DNA of 35,515 bases from Nitrospinota bacterium (GCA_014382285.1 JACNKA010000085.1:1-35515); one strand, 5' to 3'. Positions 19,245 to 27,424 are shown, counted from the stretch's first letter. Notes: generated by a model from the letters alone, not told the origin. Translations and numbers: made by a program.

Positions 19245-20102
19245 TTATCCCAAGAGCTGTAATACCGATTGCGGGATCAAGTTTGCCTGGCCTACCATGG
19301 CCGTTGAAGCCTGCACCAAAATCTGGTTCCGAGTCAGCAGAGCCACTTCTTCGGCGATGTCGGCATCGCGAATGGCGGATTCCGCTGATTGCAGGTTCTC
19401 AACTGAAATGGACAGGTTCGAAATAGTACGAACAAGCCGGTTTTGCACGGCACCCACTTTACCTCGAGACTGGGTGACAATGGAAATCGCAGAGTTAATG
19501 GTATCCAATGCTGTGAGAGCTCCCTCAGCACTGGTTACGCTCAACCCAGCCACCCCAAGAGCGGATGCTGTAACTGCTGTCAAGTTGATCTGTTCATTCA
19601 AGTTGATGCGGCTGTCAGCGCTACTGTTAATGCCCACTTGAATGAGGATCTGGCTTGTAGAAGCTACCGATGAAGCCAAAGAACCATCGACCAGGTTTTG
19701 CCCGTTAAATGCTGTGGTGTTGGCGATACGGTCAATTTCCAAGCGCAGAGCGTCAAACTCCAATTGAACGGTTTGTCGTTCGGTTGATCCTACTGTTCCG
19801 GTGGCTGCCTGAGAGGAAAGTTCTCTCAGACGGATCAGGATGCTGGACTGCTCGTTGAGCGCACCCTCCGTAACGTTGATGAGTGAAATTCCATCGTTGG
19901 CGTTTCGAACTGCCTGCCGAAGGGCTCGAATATCAGAGCGCAATGCCTCTGAAATTGCTAGACCCGCGGCATCATCAGCACCTCTGTTGATCCGGAGGCC
20001 GGATGAGATACGTTCTACTGATGTTGCAAGACGATCGTTGTTAATACCCAAAATTCTTTGGGCGTTAAGTGAGGGGATGTTGTTAAAGATTCGAACTGGC
20101 AT
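19245..20102 (-). CDS. Flagellin (fla3)
   Basis: MPVRIFNNIPSLNAQRILGINNDRLATSVERISSGLRINRGADDAAGLAISEALRSD...; near-identical ends to fla2. Confidence 0.96.
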   Translation of the reverse strand: MPVRIFNNIPSLNAQRILGINNDRLATSVERISSGLRINRGADDAAGLAISEALRSDIRALRQAVRNANDGISLINVTEGALNEQSSILIRLRELSSQAATGTVGSTERQTVQLEFDALRLEIDRIANTTAFNGQNLVDGSLASSVASTSQILIQVGINSSADSRINLNEQINLTAVTASALGVAGLSVTSAEGALTALDTINSAISIVTQSRGKVGAVQNRLVRTISNLSISVENLQSAESAIRDADIAEEVALLTRNQILVQASTAMVGQANLIPQSVLQLLG

Positions 20103-20104
20103 TG

Positions 20105-20120
20105 TAATCCTCCATGATTA
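20105..20120 (-). promoter_or_regulatory. SD-sequestering GGA-loop hairpin, fla3 leader
   Basis: RNA sense TAATC[ATGGAG]GATTA, 5-bp perfect stem. Confidence 0.65.
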
Positions 20121-20135
20121 ATTTTACGGGTTACT

Positions 20136-20157
20136 GTTTTGGTCTCCGAACCAAAAC
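20136..20157 (-). promoter_or_regulatory. GGA-loop hairpin, fla3 leader
   Basis: RNA sense GTTTTGGT[TCGGAG]ACCAAAAC, 8-bp perfect stem. Confidence 0.7.
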
Positions 20158-20171
20158 AAGCCTCCAAGCTT
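20158..20171 (-). promoter_or_regulatory. GGA-loop hairpin, fla3 leader
   Basis: RNA sense AAGC[TTGGAG]GCTT, 4-bp perfect stem. Confidence 0.5.
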
Positions 20172-20181
20172 TTAACCCTTT

Positions 20182-20204
20182 AGTGAAAAATCCGTTTTTT
20201 CACT
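20182..20204 (-). promoter_or_regulatory. GGA-loop hairpin, fla3 leader
   Basis: RNA sense AGTGAAAAA[ACGGA]TTTTTCACT, 9-bp perfect stem. Confidence 0.65.
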
Positions 20205-20279
20205 ATGACACTTTTGTTACCTCCTGATCATACGTTAATGATTTGCTTCTAACTCAGGATACAAACATGCTCAATGAGG

Positions 20280-20307
20280 CCTATCGGAAAAGGATGAGAT
20301 ATCTTTA
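20280..20307 (-). promoter_or_regulatory. Sigma-28-like promoter for fla3
   Basis: Minus strand TAAAGATA-N12-CCGATAGG; 16 nt from TAAA to CCGATA, the same spacing as the E. coli FliA consensus. Confidence 0.65.
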
Positions 20308-20455
20308 GAAAAAAATCGCGCAGGAGCGCAGGTGGGCGTTCTGGAGTGGTTATGAAATATCAAGGGCAATGTGGGCTTGAGCTATCTAAAGCATTATAGA
20401 ATAATGACTATTGCTCTCTGTAACTCGTGCCCGCCCTGGGTTTAGATCAGAAAAG

Positions 20456-21316
20456 TTATTGCAGAATATTCAATAAATTCTGACCCGACAAATTGGTTTG
20501 CCCAACCATGGACACCGAAGCCTGGGCAATAATCTGGTTTCGGGTTAGTTGAGCAATTTCCTCTGCGATGTCTGCATCACGGATGGAGGAATCTGCAGCT
20601 GTCAGGTTTTCGATGGAAACTCCGAGGTTGCCAAGTGCTTTTAAAAAGCGATTTTGCAGGGCACCGGTTCTTCCTCGAGTCGAATTTAGAGAGCCCAGAC
20701 TGATGTCAATTTGGTCCAAAGTCTTTTGCGCATCTGCAGTTGTTGTAACCGACAGATTGCTGATTCCCAATTTAGTGGAGTTGCTGGCATTTAAGTCGAG
20801 TTCAACATTAAGGTTGATCCGGCTGGCATTCTCGCTATTGACTCCAATCTGCACAGATGCCTGTTCGGAAGCTTGAACTGTTTGGGCTAAAGATCCATCC
20901 AGCAGGGTTTTGCCATTGAATTCGGTAGTTGCGGCGATCCGATCAATTTCGGCCACCAGAGAAGAAAACTCTAGTTGGAGAGTCTGGCGTTCAAACTGCC
21001 CGATGGTTCCTGAAGCTCCTTGCGTGGCCAGTTCTTTAAGGCGAATGAAGGCTCCGGCTTGCTCATTCAAAGCACCCTCGATAATATTGATCATTGAAAT
21101 TCCATCATTGAGGTTGCGAGAACCCTGTCTCAACGCTCGTACATCGGACCGGAGGGATTCTGACACAGCAAGGCTCGCTACATTGTCTGCGCCTCTATTG
21201 ACTCGGGTTCCAAATGATATTCGCTCTATGGATTGCCCAACTCGCTTGTTATTGATATCTAAAAATCTCTGAGCGGTATTAGATAATGTGTTGGTGATTA
21301 TGCTGTTAGTAGACAT
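20456..21316 (-). CDS. Flagellin (fla4, more divergent)
   Basis: NTLSNTAQRFLDINNKRVGQSIERISFGTRVNRGADNVASLAVSESLRSDVRALRQ ... NQIIAQASVSMVGQTNLSGQNLLNILQ. Confidence 0.94.
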   Translation of the reverse strand: MSTNSIITNTLSNTAQRFLDINNKRVGQSIERISFGTRVNRGADNVASLAVSESLRSDVRALRQGSRNLNDGISMINIIEGALNEQAGAFIRLKELATQGASGTIGQFERQTLQLEFSSLVAEIDRIAATTEFNGKTLLDGSLAQTVQASEQASVQIGVNSENASRINLNVELDLNASNSTKLGISNLSVTTTADAQKTLDQIDISLGSLNSTRGRTGALQNRFLKALGNLGVSIENLTAADSSIRDADIAEEIAQLTRNQIIAQASVSMVGQTNLSGQNLLNILQ

Positions 21317-21387
21317 GACATCTTCCTTCCCTGAATATTTTATCGTACATTTCGTTGTACTGAAATAACTGAAGGGAGCGTCCTCTT

Positions 21388-22131
21388 CTAATCCGCTCCC
21401 ATGTCTTTTTTTATGCAGTCGGTTGCCACCCGAAGAAACTCTCTGGCCTGTGTATAGGAGTCCGGTGCCGAGTTTGCGGCGTGGTGATTCTCAATAGCGG
21501 TAGCCAGATGTCTTTTGATTTCCTGCAGGTGAGTTCCCAATGCGGCGGATCTTTGCTTCAATCGGCTTATGATTGCCAAAGCATTTTCCAGAACCATTAA
21601 CCCCTTCAATCCCTTTTGTGGAGAATCGATTGATAAATCTCCCAGCCCCAGAGTTTTTGCGGTGATGGAGGGAATGTTCAGGCTAGTGTTAAGGTTGATG
21701 CGGTTTTCGGGTGAACCATTTGCCCCGACAACCAGAAAGGAATGCGAATCGTTATGCACGGAAGCGGATATCGAGCCATCGAGAAATTTCTGCCCTCTAT
21801 GTTTGAAGGTTTCTACCGCTTGATCCAACGCCCTCAACTTCTGGCAAATATTAAATTCCAAATCGGATTTTTGTGGAGTTCCCAGGTTGGATGCCAAGCT
21901 GGGGGTGACCCATTGCTTGACTTGCGACAAAACAGCTTCAATTTCAGCGTAAGCATTTTCCACGACCGAGACCAACTCCATCCCCAATGAGACATTGTGA
22001 ATGGCCTGATCCAGGTTTTTAGGGTCGGTTTCCTGGTTGGTGAACTTTTTAAACTCTAACCCGGAAACTTTCTGGCCGGACTCGATATCTTCAATTTTAT
22101 AGACAAAATTGGCGATCACTTTCTGATTCAT
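21388..22131 (-). CDS. Degenerate flagellin-like protein lacking both D0 segments
   Basis: Aligns by eye to neighbours through KIEDIESGQKV (cf. VERISSGLRI), GQKFLDGSISASVHNDSHSFLVVGANGSPENRINLNTSLN (cf. GQNLVDGSLASSVASTSQILIQVGINSSADSRINLNEQIN) and LGLGDLSIDSPQKGLKGLMVLENALAIISRLKQRSAALGTHLQEIKRHLATAIENHHAANS. Confidence 0.8.
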   Translation of the reverse strand: MNQKVIANFVYKIEDIESGQKVSGLEFKKFTNQETDPKNLDQAIHNVSLGMELVSVVENAYAEIEAVLSQVKQWVTPSLASNLGTPQKSDLEFNICQKLRALDQAVETFKHRGQKFLDGSISASVHNDSHSFLVVGANGSPENRINLNTSLNIPSITAKTLGLGDLSIDSPQKGLKGLMVLENALAIISRLKQRSAALGTHLQEIKRHLATAIENHHAANSAPDSYTQAREFLRVATDCIKKDMGAD

Positions 22132-22176
22132 GACAGACTCCTGACAGTTGATGGATTAAATCGGTGAATAAATCGA

Positions 22177-23034
22177 TTAAGCCAGTAACTGTAAAATTGA
22201 CTGTGGGATCAGATTTGCCTGACCAACCATTGCCGTAGCAGACTGTACGAGAATTTGATTTCGAGTCAGGGTCGCGATTTCTTCGGCGATATCAGCGTCT
22301 CGGATAGCGGACTCTGCGGCTTGCAGATTTTCAATTGTAACGGAAAGGTTTCCCACCGACCGAGTCAACCTGTTTTGCACCGCACCCACCTTACCACGGC
22401 CCTGAGTAACGGCAGAGATAGCAGTGTTAATGGTATCGAGAGTGGTTAAGGCTTCAGCCGCCGCAGTGACGGACAGGGTATCGATTCCCAAACTCGAAGA
22501 AGTGATTGCAGCGAGGTTGATCTCTGTATTCAGGTTAATCCGACTGTTGACACCGCTGTCAATACCAACCTGAATAAGAACCTGATTTGTGCCGGACGAG
22601 GAAGAAGCCAGAGAGCCATCTACCAGTCCCTGTCCATTAAACTGTGTGGTTGCCGCAATACGGTCGATCTCACTACGCAGGGAGGAAAACTCTAGCTGAA
22701 TGGTCGCACGTTCTGTGGAACCTACGGTACCGGTTGCGGCCTGAGATGCCAGTTCCCGGAGTCGAATCAGGATGCTCGATTGTTCATTGAGCGCCCCTTC
22801 AGCAACGTTGATGAGTGAAATACCATCGTTTGCGTTTCGAACTGCCTGGCGCAGTCCACGGATATCAGAACGTAGGGCTTCAGAAATAGCCAGTCCAGCC
22901 GCATCATCAGCACCACGGTTGATCCTGATACCTGAAGAAATTCGTTCTACTGATGTTGCAAGACGGTCGTTGTTGGTACCCAAAATCCTTTGGGCATTAA
23001 GCGAAGCTATGTTGTTGAAAATTCGTACTGGCAT
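22177..23034 (-). CDS. Flagellin (fla5)
   Basis: MPVRIFNNIASLNAQRILGTNNDRLATSVERISSGIRINRGADDAAGLAISEALRSDIRGLRQ ... NQILVQSATAMVGQANLIPQSILQLLA. Confidence 0.96.
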   Translation of the reverse strand: MPVRIFNNIASLNAQRILGTNNDRLATSVERISSGIRINRGADDAAGLAISEALRSDIRGLRQAVRNANDGISLINVAEGALNEQSSILIRLRELASQAATGTVGSTERATIQLEFSSLRSEIDRIAATTQFNGQGLVDGSLASSSSGTNQVLIQVGIDSGVNSRINLNTEINLAAITSSSLGIDTLSVTAAAEALTTLDTINTAISAVTQGRGKVGAVQNRLTRSVGNLSVTIENLQAAESAIRDADIAEEIATLTRNQILVQSATAMVGQANLIPQSILQLLA

Positions 23035-23087
23035 TTCCTAATCCTCCACCATGAGTTGGAATTATTTTTGCTGCTATTACTTTTAAA

Positions 23088-23200
23088 CGTTTGCTGCTGC
23101 CCCTGAAGAGTCTTTATTTTGGTGGCTCTCCTCAGCATTCCACCGTTTACTGCTGCCCCTGAAGAGTTTTTATTTTCGGTGGCTCTCCTCAGCATTCCAC
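23088..23200 (-). repeat. Two tandem 56/57-bp direct repeats in the fla5 5' leader
   Basis: cgttt(g/a)ctgctgcccctgaagagt(c/t)tttatttt(c)ggtggctctcctcagcattccac twice (23088-23143, 23144-23200). Each encodes RNA GGTGG...CT[GAGGAG]AG-CCACC (23121-23144, 23178-23201). Confidence 0.85.
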
Positions 23201-23251
23201 CTTTATTTTCAAACCCATAAAGCAGAAAACCGGGTTTAAATAGCTTGTTTC

Positions 23252-23264
23252 ATTGTCCATCAAT
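23252..23264 (-). promoter_or_regulatory. GGA-loop hairpin, fla5 leader
   Basis: RNA sense ATTG[ATGGA]CAAT, 4-bp stem. Confidence 0.45.
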
Positions 23265-23291
23265 CTTTCGAGACAATTCTGCTTAATTGGG

Positions 23292-23318
23292 TTATCGGTG
23301 AGAAAACTTAGAACTTTA
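23292..23318 (-). promoter_or_regulatory. Sigma-28-like promoter for fla5
   Basis: Minus strand TAAAGTTC-N11-ACCGATAA, two mismatches to TAAAGTTT-N11-GCCGATAA with exact spacing. Confidence 0.8.
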
Positions 23319-23335
23319 ATAAAAAACTTATAAAA

Positions 23336-24082
23336 CTATAAGTTTTCTTCACGCCAGTTTTTCTGAGGAATATCAATGTTTAAGGAAGCGGTTTCTGGAT
23401 GGGTATTCAGGTATTCGATAGCTGTTTGCAGGCTCAAGGGCGAATCGGGGGAGTGAGGGAGGTTTTTAAAAAGCTCTTCCATAAGTCGAAAATCTTGTTC
23501 CGTATCAACGGTCAGGCGAAAATTGCGATCTTTTAAATAATCCGGAGCGTTAACGCGCTTGATCCTGAAAGAAGAAGGGTGGTCGTGAAACCAGGTGGTA
23601 ACGTGTTCGCGATAAATAGAACTTTTAGCCAGTTCACCGATTTTTTTCAAGGTTTCAAATCGAATGATTTCGCAGGCACTGCCCAGAGGAACGGGATCGT
23701 GGGGAAGAGTGTAATCGGCTTTCTCCGATAGATGGGCTTGAATGAGCGAGCTTAAGAACGGTGCATCAATAAGAGGGTTATCGCCGCAGACCCGAACCAC
23801 CTGTTCTGTTTGCACGCTTTCTCCTGCTTTTATGAACCGGCCCAGGACATCTTCTTCCGAGCCTTGGAAAACTGGAATCTGGAGTCGGCGGGCAAACTCA
23901 ATCAACGGGAGTTCTGATTCTTTTTCGGGAATTGCCAGGAGGATGAGATCAATTTCCGGCACCTGTTTTAAACGAATAATGATATGCTCCAGCAGGGGCA
24001 GGCCCGCAATTGGGCGCAGGCTTTTGCCGGGGAACCGGGTAGACCCCATTCGGGCTTGAATGATAGCGGTGACAGAAACCAT
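23336..24082 (-). CDS. SpsF-like cytidylyltransferase / NTP-transferase
   Basis: VTAIIQARMGSTRFPGKSLRPIAGLPLLEHIIIRLKQ...EEDVLGRFIKAGE...VVRVCGDNPLIDAPFL. Confidence 0.87.
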   Translation of the reverse strand: MVSVTAIIQARMGSTRFPGKSLRPIAGLPLLEHIIIRLKQVPEIDLILLAIPEKESELPLIEFARRLQIPVFQGSEEDVLGRFIKAGESVQTEQVVRVCGDNPLIDAPFLSSLIQAHLSEKADYTLPHDPVPLGSACEIIRFETLKKIGELAKSSIYREHVTTWFHDHPSSFRIKRVNAPDYLKDRNFRLTVDTEQDFRLMEELFKNLPHSPDSPLSLQTAIEYLNTHPETASLNIDIPQKNWREENL

Positions 24083-24138
24083 TTTTCAATAAAAGGATAA
24101 TGTTCGCCGGTATTGTAACCTTTCAAAGGGGATTTGTA

Positions 24139-25077
24139 ATGTCGAATTCTATTCGTTCCCTGCTCCGTCCACCTGCATTGAAAGAAGGAGATGTTGTGGG
24201 TGTGGTGGCTCCAGCTGGTCCGGTGGATAGGGCGCAGTTGGAAACCGGGTTGGAAGTGATCCGAGGCATGGGGTTTAAGCCCTTGTTAGGCAAACATATT
24301 TATGCCCGTTCCCGTTTTATGGCAGGCTCCGACAAGGATCGGGCTCAGGATATTATGGGTATGTTCAGGAATCCTGAAGTCAGGGCAATTTTTTGCGCTC
24401 GTGGGGGGTACGGTGCCAATCGCATTCTCTCTCATCTTAATCCTGATGAGATAAGAGCTCACCCAAAAGCCGTGGTGGGGTCCAGCGATATTACCCTGCT
24501 TCTCCATTTTCTAGTTCAAGAATGCGGGCTGGTCGCGTTTCACGGTCCGATGGTTGCTGGAAGTTTTGGGCGGGCTGCAATGAAAAAGTCACGCCGACAA
24601 TTCAGGGCATTGTTGACTGGCGATGCCAGGGCCAGGGCTTTCCACGCTCCCGGAGCGAAGGTGTTTTCCAGTGGGGTGGCTCAGGGTAAAATTGCTGGAG
24701 GTTGTTTGACCTTGTTGTGTCGTTCATTAAACACTCCCTATGAAATTAACACCAGAAACAGAATTTTGTTGATAGAAGATGTCAACGAGCCTTTATACCG
24801 GATTGATGGAATGCTTTGGCAATTAAAAAATGCGGGGATGTTTAAAGGTGTGCGCGGGTTAATTTTCGGGGAAATGGTCAACTGCCAGTCACAACGCAAA
24901 GGTGATGGGACGATTGCAGACATTCTCGCGGATCTTTTCCCAAAACCGGGATTCCCGATTCTGACTCACTGTCCAATAGGTCACGGCAAAGAGGTCTGGA
25001 CCCTTCCTTTAGAAACATCAGCGACTCTGGATAGCGAATCCAAAACCCTGGAGCTGAAACACTGCGGGGTCAAGTAG
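24139..25077 (+). CDS. LD-carboxypeptidase (S66 / MccF-LdcA family)
   Basis: RPPALKEGDVVGVVAPAGPV, IFCARGGYGANRILSHL, AVVGSSDITLLLHFL, HGPMV, RILLIEDVNEPLYRIDGMLWQL. Internal Met preferred over 24100. Confidence 0.92.
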   Translation: MSNSIRSLLRPPALKEGDVVGVVAPAGPVDRAQLETGLEVIRGMGFKPLLGKHIYARSRFMAGSDKDRAQDIMGMFRNPEVRAIFCARGGYGANRILSHLNPDEIRAHPKAVVGSSDITLLLHFLVQECGLVAFHGPMVAGSFGRAAMKKSRRQFRALLTGDARARAFHAPGAKVFSSGVAQGKIAGGCLTLLCRSLNTPYEINTRNRILLIEDVNEPLYRIDGMLWQLKNAGMFKGVRGLIFGEMVNCQSQRKGDGTIADILADLFPKPGFPILTHCPIGHGKEVWTLPLETSATLDSESKTLELKHCGVK

Positions 25078-25078
25078 A

Positions 25079-25915
25079 TCAACTGGGCCTGACCGTCACC
25101 CCTTTGGATTGCAGGAAAGTTTTGGTTTCCTGAATGGTGAATTCCTTAAAATGAAAAATGGAAGCGGCCAGCACCGCTGAGGCTTTTCCTTTTACAATAC
25201 CTTCATATAAATGCTCAAGGGTTCCCGCTCCTCCTGAGGCGATCAAGGGAATGGTGATCGATTCTGAAACCATTTTGTTGAGTTCGATGTCGTATCCGGC
25301 CTTGGTGCCATCGCGGTCCATGCTGGTGAGCAAAATTTCTCCTGCGCCATAAAAATCCATTTTTTGAGCCCACCTTTGCACATGAATTCCAGTTGGGTTT
25401 CTCCCTCCATGTGTGTAGACCTCCCAGGCAGGCGATGAATCAGATTGCTTCAGTAATAGTTCCGGGTGCTCGGATGCCCAATCAGGCGGGGTAGATGAGG
25501 AAAGGGAAGCTTGCACTTCTTTGGCATCAATAGCGACAACAATGCACTGGCTGCCAAAACGGTTTGCTGCACGCTGCACAAAACCAGGGTCTTTGACGGC
25601 GGCTGTGTTGATAGCGACTTTATCAGCGCCGGCTTTTAGAAGGTTTCGGATATCATCCAGCGTGCGCACTCCTCCGCCAACCGTTAAAGGCATGAACACC
25701 TTTTCGGCAGTGCGGGCGACCACATCCAGAATAATGTCACGCTTCTCGTGTGAGGCCGTGATGTCTAAAAAGGTGAGCTCATCGGCACCTTCTATTTCAT
25801 AGGCTGAAGCGATTTCAACCGGGTCGCCAGCATCGCGGAGATTGACAAAGTTGACCCCCTTGACCACTCGGCCATCCTTGACATCCAAACAGGGTATGAT
25901 GCGTTTAGCTAGCAT
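25079..25915 (-). CDS. hisF: Imidazole glycerol phosphate synthase subunit HisF
   Basis: [88 protein letters not shown]. Confidence 0.96.
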   Translation of the reverse strand: MLAKRIIPCLDVKDGRVVKGVNFVNLRDAGDPVEIASAYEIEGADELTFLDITASHEKRDIILDVVARTAEKVFMPLTVGGGVRTLDDIRNLLKAGADKVAINTAAVKDPGFVQRAANRFGSQCIVVAIDAKEVQASLSSSTPPDWASEHPELLLKQSDSSPAWEVYTHGGRNPTGIHVQRWAQKMDFYGAGEILLTSMDRDGTKAGYDIELNKMVSESITIPLIASGGAGTLEHLYEGIVKGKASAVLAASIFHFKEFTIQETKTFLQSKGVTVRPS

Positions 25916-26633
25916 GAAGTGCGTCTCGCGCCTCCTTAAAGGAAATGGTTTTGTCGTACAGAGCTTTGCCGATGATAACTCCTTCGACGCCATAGGACTC
26001 CAGCTTGGCTAGATTTTTTATGTCTTCCAGGCGACTCACTCCCCCTGATGCAATTACAGGTAGTTGTGCGCACTCGGCAAACTCCTTGATGCTTTCCAGA
26101 TTAGGACCCTGCAGCATGCCATCGCGACTGATGTCGGTGAATATAAACCCGGCAATTCCATAGCCCTTCATTTTTTGGGCGAGGTCAGTGGCTTTTTGCT
26201 CAGAAACTTCCACCCAGCCTTTCACAGCGACTAAACCGTCCCGGGCATCAATGCCGACAATAATTTTATCTGGGAAACGTCGGCAGGCTTCTTCAACAAA
26301 CTCTGGTTCCTTTTGAGCAATGGTGCCTAAGATGACTCGGTATGCGCCAGCTTTAACATATGCTTCAATGGTTTCAAGGGTTCGAATTCCTCCTCCGACC
26401 TGTATATCCACAGAACTGCTATAGATAATGTTTTTTACGATCTCAGAATTGATGGGTGAACCCTGGAATGCGCCATCAAGGTCTACAACATGAATAGTCT
26501 GCGCTCCTTCTTCATCCCAATGATTGGCCATTGAGAGAGGGTCATTGGAATAGACTGTTTCCTGATCTGCTTTTCCCTGAACAAGGCGCACGCACCTTCC
26601 TTCTTTTATATCCACTGCCGGTATTATTCTCAT
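25905..26633 (-). CDS. hisA: Phosphoribosylformimino-5-aminoimidazole carboxamide ribotide isomerase
   Basis: [51 protein letters not shown]; 11-nt overlap with hisF start. Confidence 0.95.
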   Translation of the reverse strand: MRIIPAVDIKEGRCVRLVQGKADQETVYSNDPLSMANHWDEEGAQTIHVVDLDGAFQGSPINSEIVKNIIYSSSVDIQVGGGIRTLETIEAYVKAGAYRVILGTIAQKEPEFVEEACRRFPDKIIVGIDARDGLVAVKGWVEVSEQKATDLAQKMKGYGIAGFIFTDISRDGMLQGPNLESIKEFAECAQLPVIASGGVSRLEDIKNLAKLESYGVEGVIIGKALYDKTISFKEARDALHAS

Positions 26634-26741
26634 TAGAAGCTTTGTATTAAGGTTTCAAAGTAAACCCTGATATTAACAGAGGTGTTTCACATCTTCAACG
26701 TTGTTTGCCAAGCTCAGGATTGCGTTATATAATCTCCCCCA

Positions 26742-26802
26742 CCACTAGGCGTGGGGCCAAATGGAAAAGGCTTTATTGGCTGGCAAAGGGTTGTCTCGAC
26801 TG
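26742..26802 (-). repeat. Dispersed intergenic repeat, copy B
   Basis: Reverse complement ...gtcgagacaaccctttgccagccaataaagccttttccatttggccccacgcctagtgg aligned to copy C. Confidence 0.7.
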
Positions 26803-26848
26803 ATGAGTCCTTGCTATCTGATGCCCTATAAAAGAATTTAATTTTGGA

Positions 26849-27382
26849 GTGATTATGAAAGCCAGCCAAACCGAGCTTGATGGAGTTTTGCTCATCGAGC
26901 CCACTGTTCACATTGATTCCCGGGGACGGTTTTTTGAAAGCTATGAAAAGGAAAAATACCGTGCGTTGGGAATCCATGAAGAATTTGTTCAGGATAACCA
27001 GTCGCTCTCAAATAAAAATGTTTTAAGAGGGCTGCATTACCGGGTTGACCCGGAACAGGCCAAACTGGTTAGAGTGGTTAAGGGCGAAGTGTTTGATGTG
27101 GTTGTGGACATTAGAAAAAGTTCGCCTACTTTTGGGAAATGGCAGAGCTTTATTTTGTCGGCCACTAATAATCTTCAGGTTTATGTCCCTGTAGGTTTTG
27201 CCCACGGGTTTTGTGTGCTCAGTGATACGGCGGAGTTTTTATATAAGGTTTCTGAATATTACTCGGCGGAAAAAGAAAAAGGAATTATCTGGAACGACCC
27301 GGATATTGGGATTGACTGGCCAATATCAGATCCTATTCTCTCTGACAAAGATGAAAGCAATCCTCGATTGAGGAGCTTGTAG
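26849..27382 (+). CDS. rfbC: dTDP-4-dehydrorhamnose 3,5-epimerase
   Basis: HIDSRGRFFESYEKEKY, FVQDNQSLSNKNVLRGLHYRVDPEQAKLVRVVKGEVFDVVVDIRKSSPTFGKW, VPVGFAHGFCVLSDTAEFLYKVSEYYS. Confidence 0.94.
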   Translation: MIMKASQTELDGVLLIEPTVHIDSRGRFFESYEKEKYRALGIHEEFVQDNQSLSNKNVLRGLHYRVDPEQAKLVRVVKGEVFDVVVDIRKSSPTFGKWQSFILSATNNLQVYVPVGFAHGFCVLSDTAEFLYKVSEYYSAEKEKGIIWNDPDIGIDWPISDPILSDKDESNPRLRSL

Positions 27383-27424
27383 TATTTGTAAAGAGCTTTA
27401 AAAGAATTTTTTTCAGGGGCAGAC

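Noticed and set aside
20315-20335. GCGC-TCCT-GCGC plus T-run as terminator for fla4
   Set aside because: Only a 4-bp stem; possible but too weak to call.
22132-22176. GGA hairpin in front of the flagellin-like ORF
   Set aside because: SD region reads TGTCAGGAGTCTGTCATG, a direct not inverted repeat; no stable GGA-loop stem.
17069-23041. Many plus-strand ORFs antisense to the flagellins (e.g. 17085-17456, 18136-18408, 19297-19641, 20910-21272, 22772-23041)
   Set aside because: Mirror images of conserved flagellin coding sequence; similar antisense ORFs recur at each paralog, as expected from codon bias.
23088-23200. Possible CRISPR-like repeat pair
   Set aside because: Only two directly abutting units with no spacers; they lie in a flagellin leader and encode a hairpin.
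26714-26977. 87-aa minus-strand ORF MDSQRTVFFLF...GPTPSGGGDYITQS
   Set aside because: Runs antisense to the rfbC start and through repeat copy B; no protein-like features.
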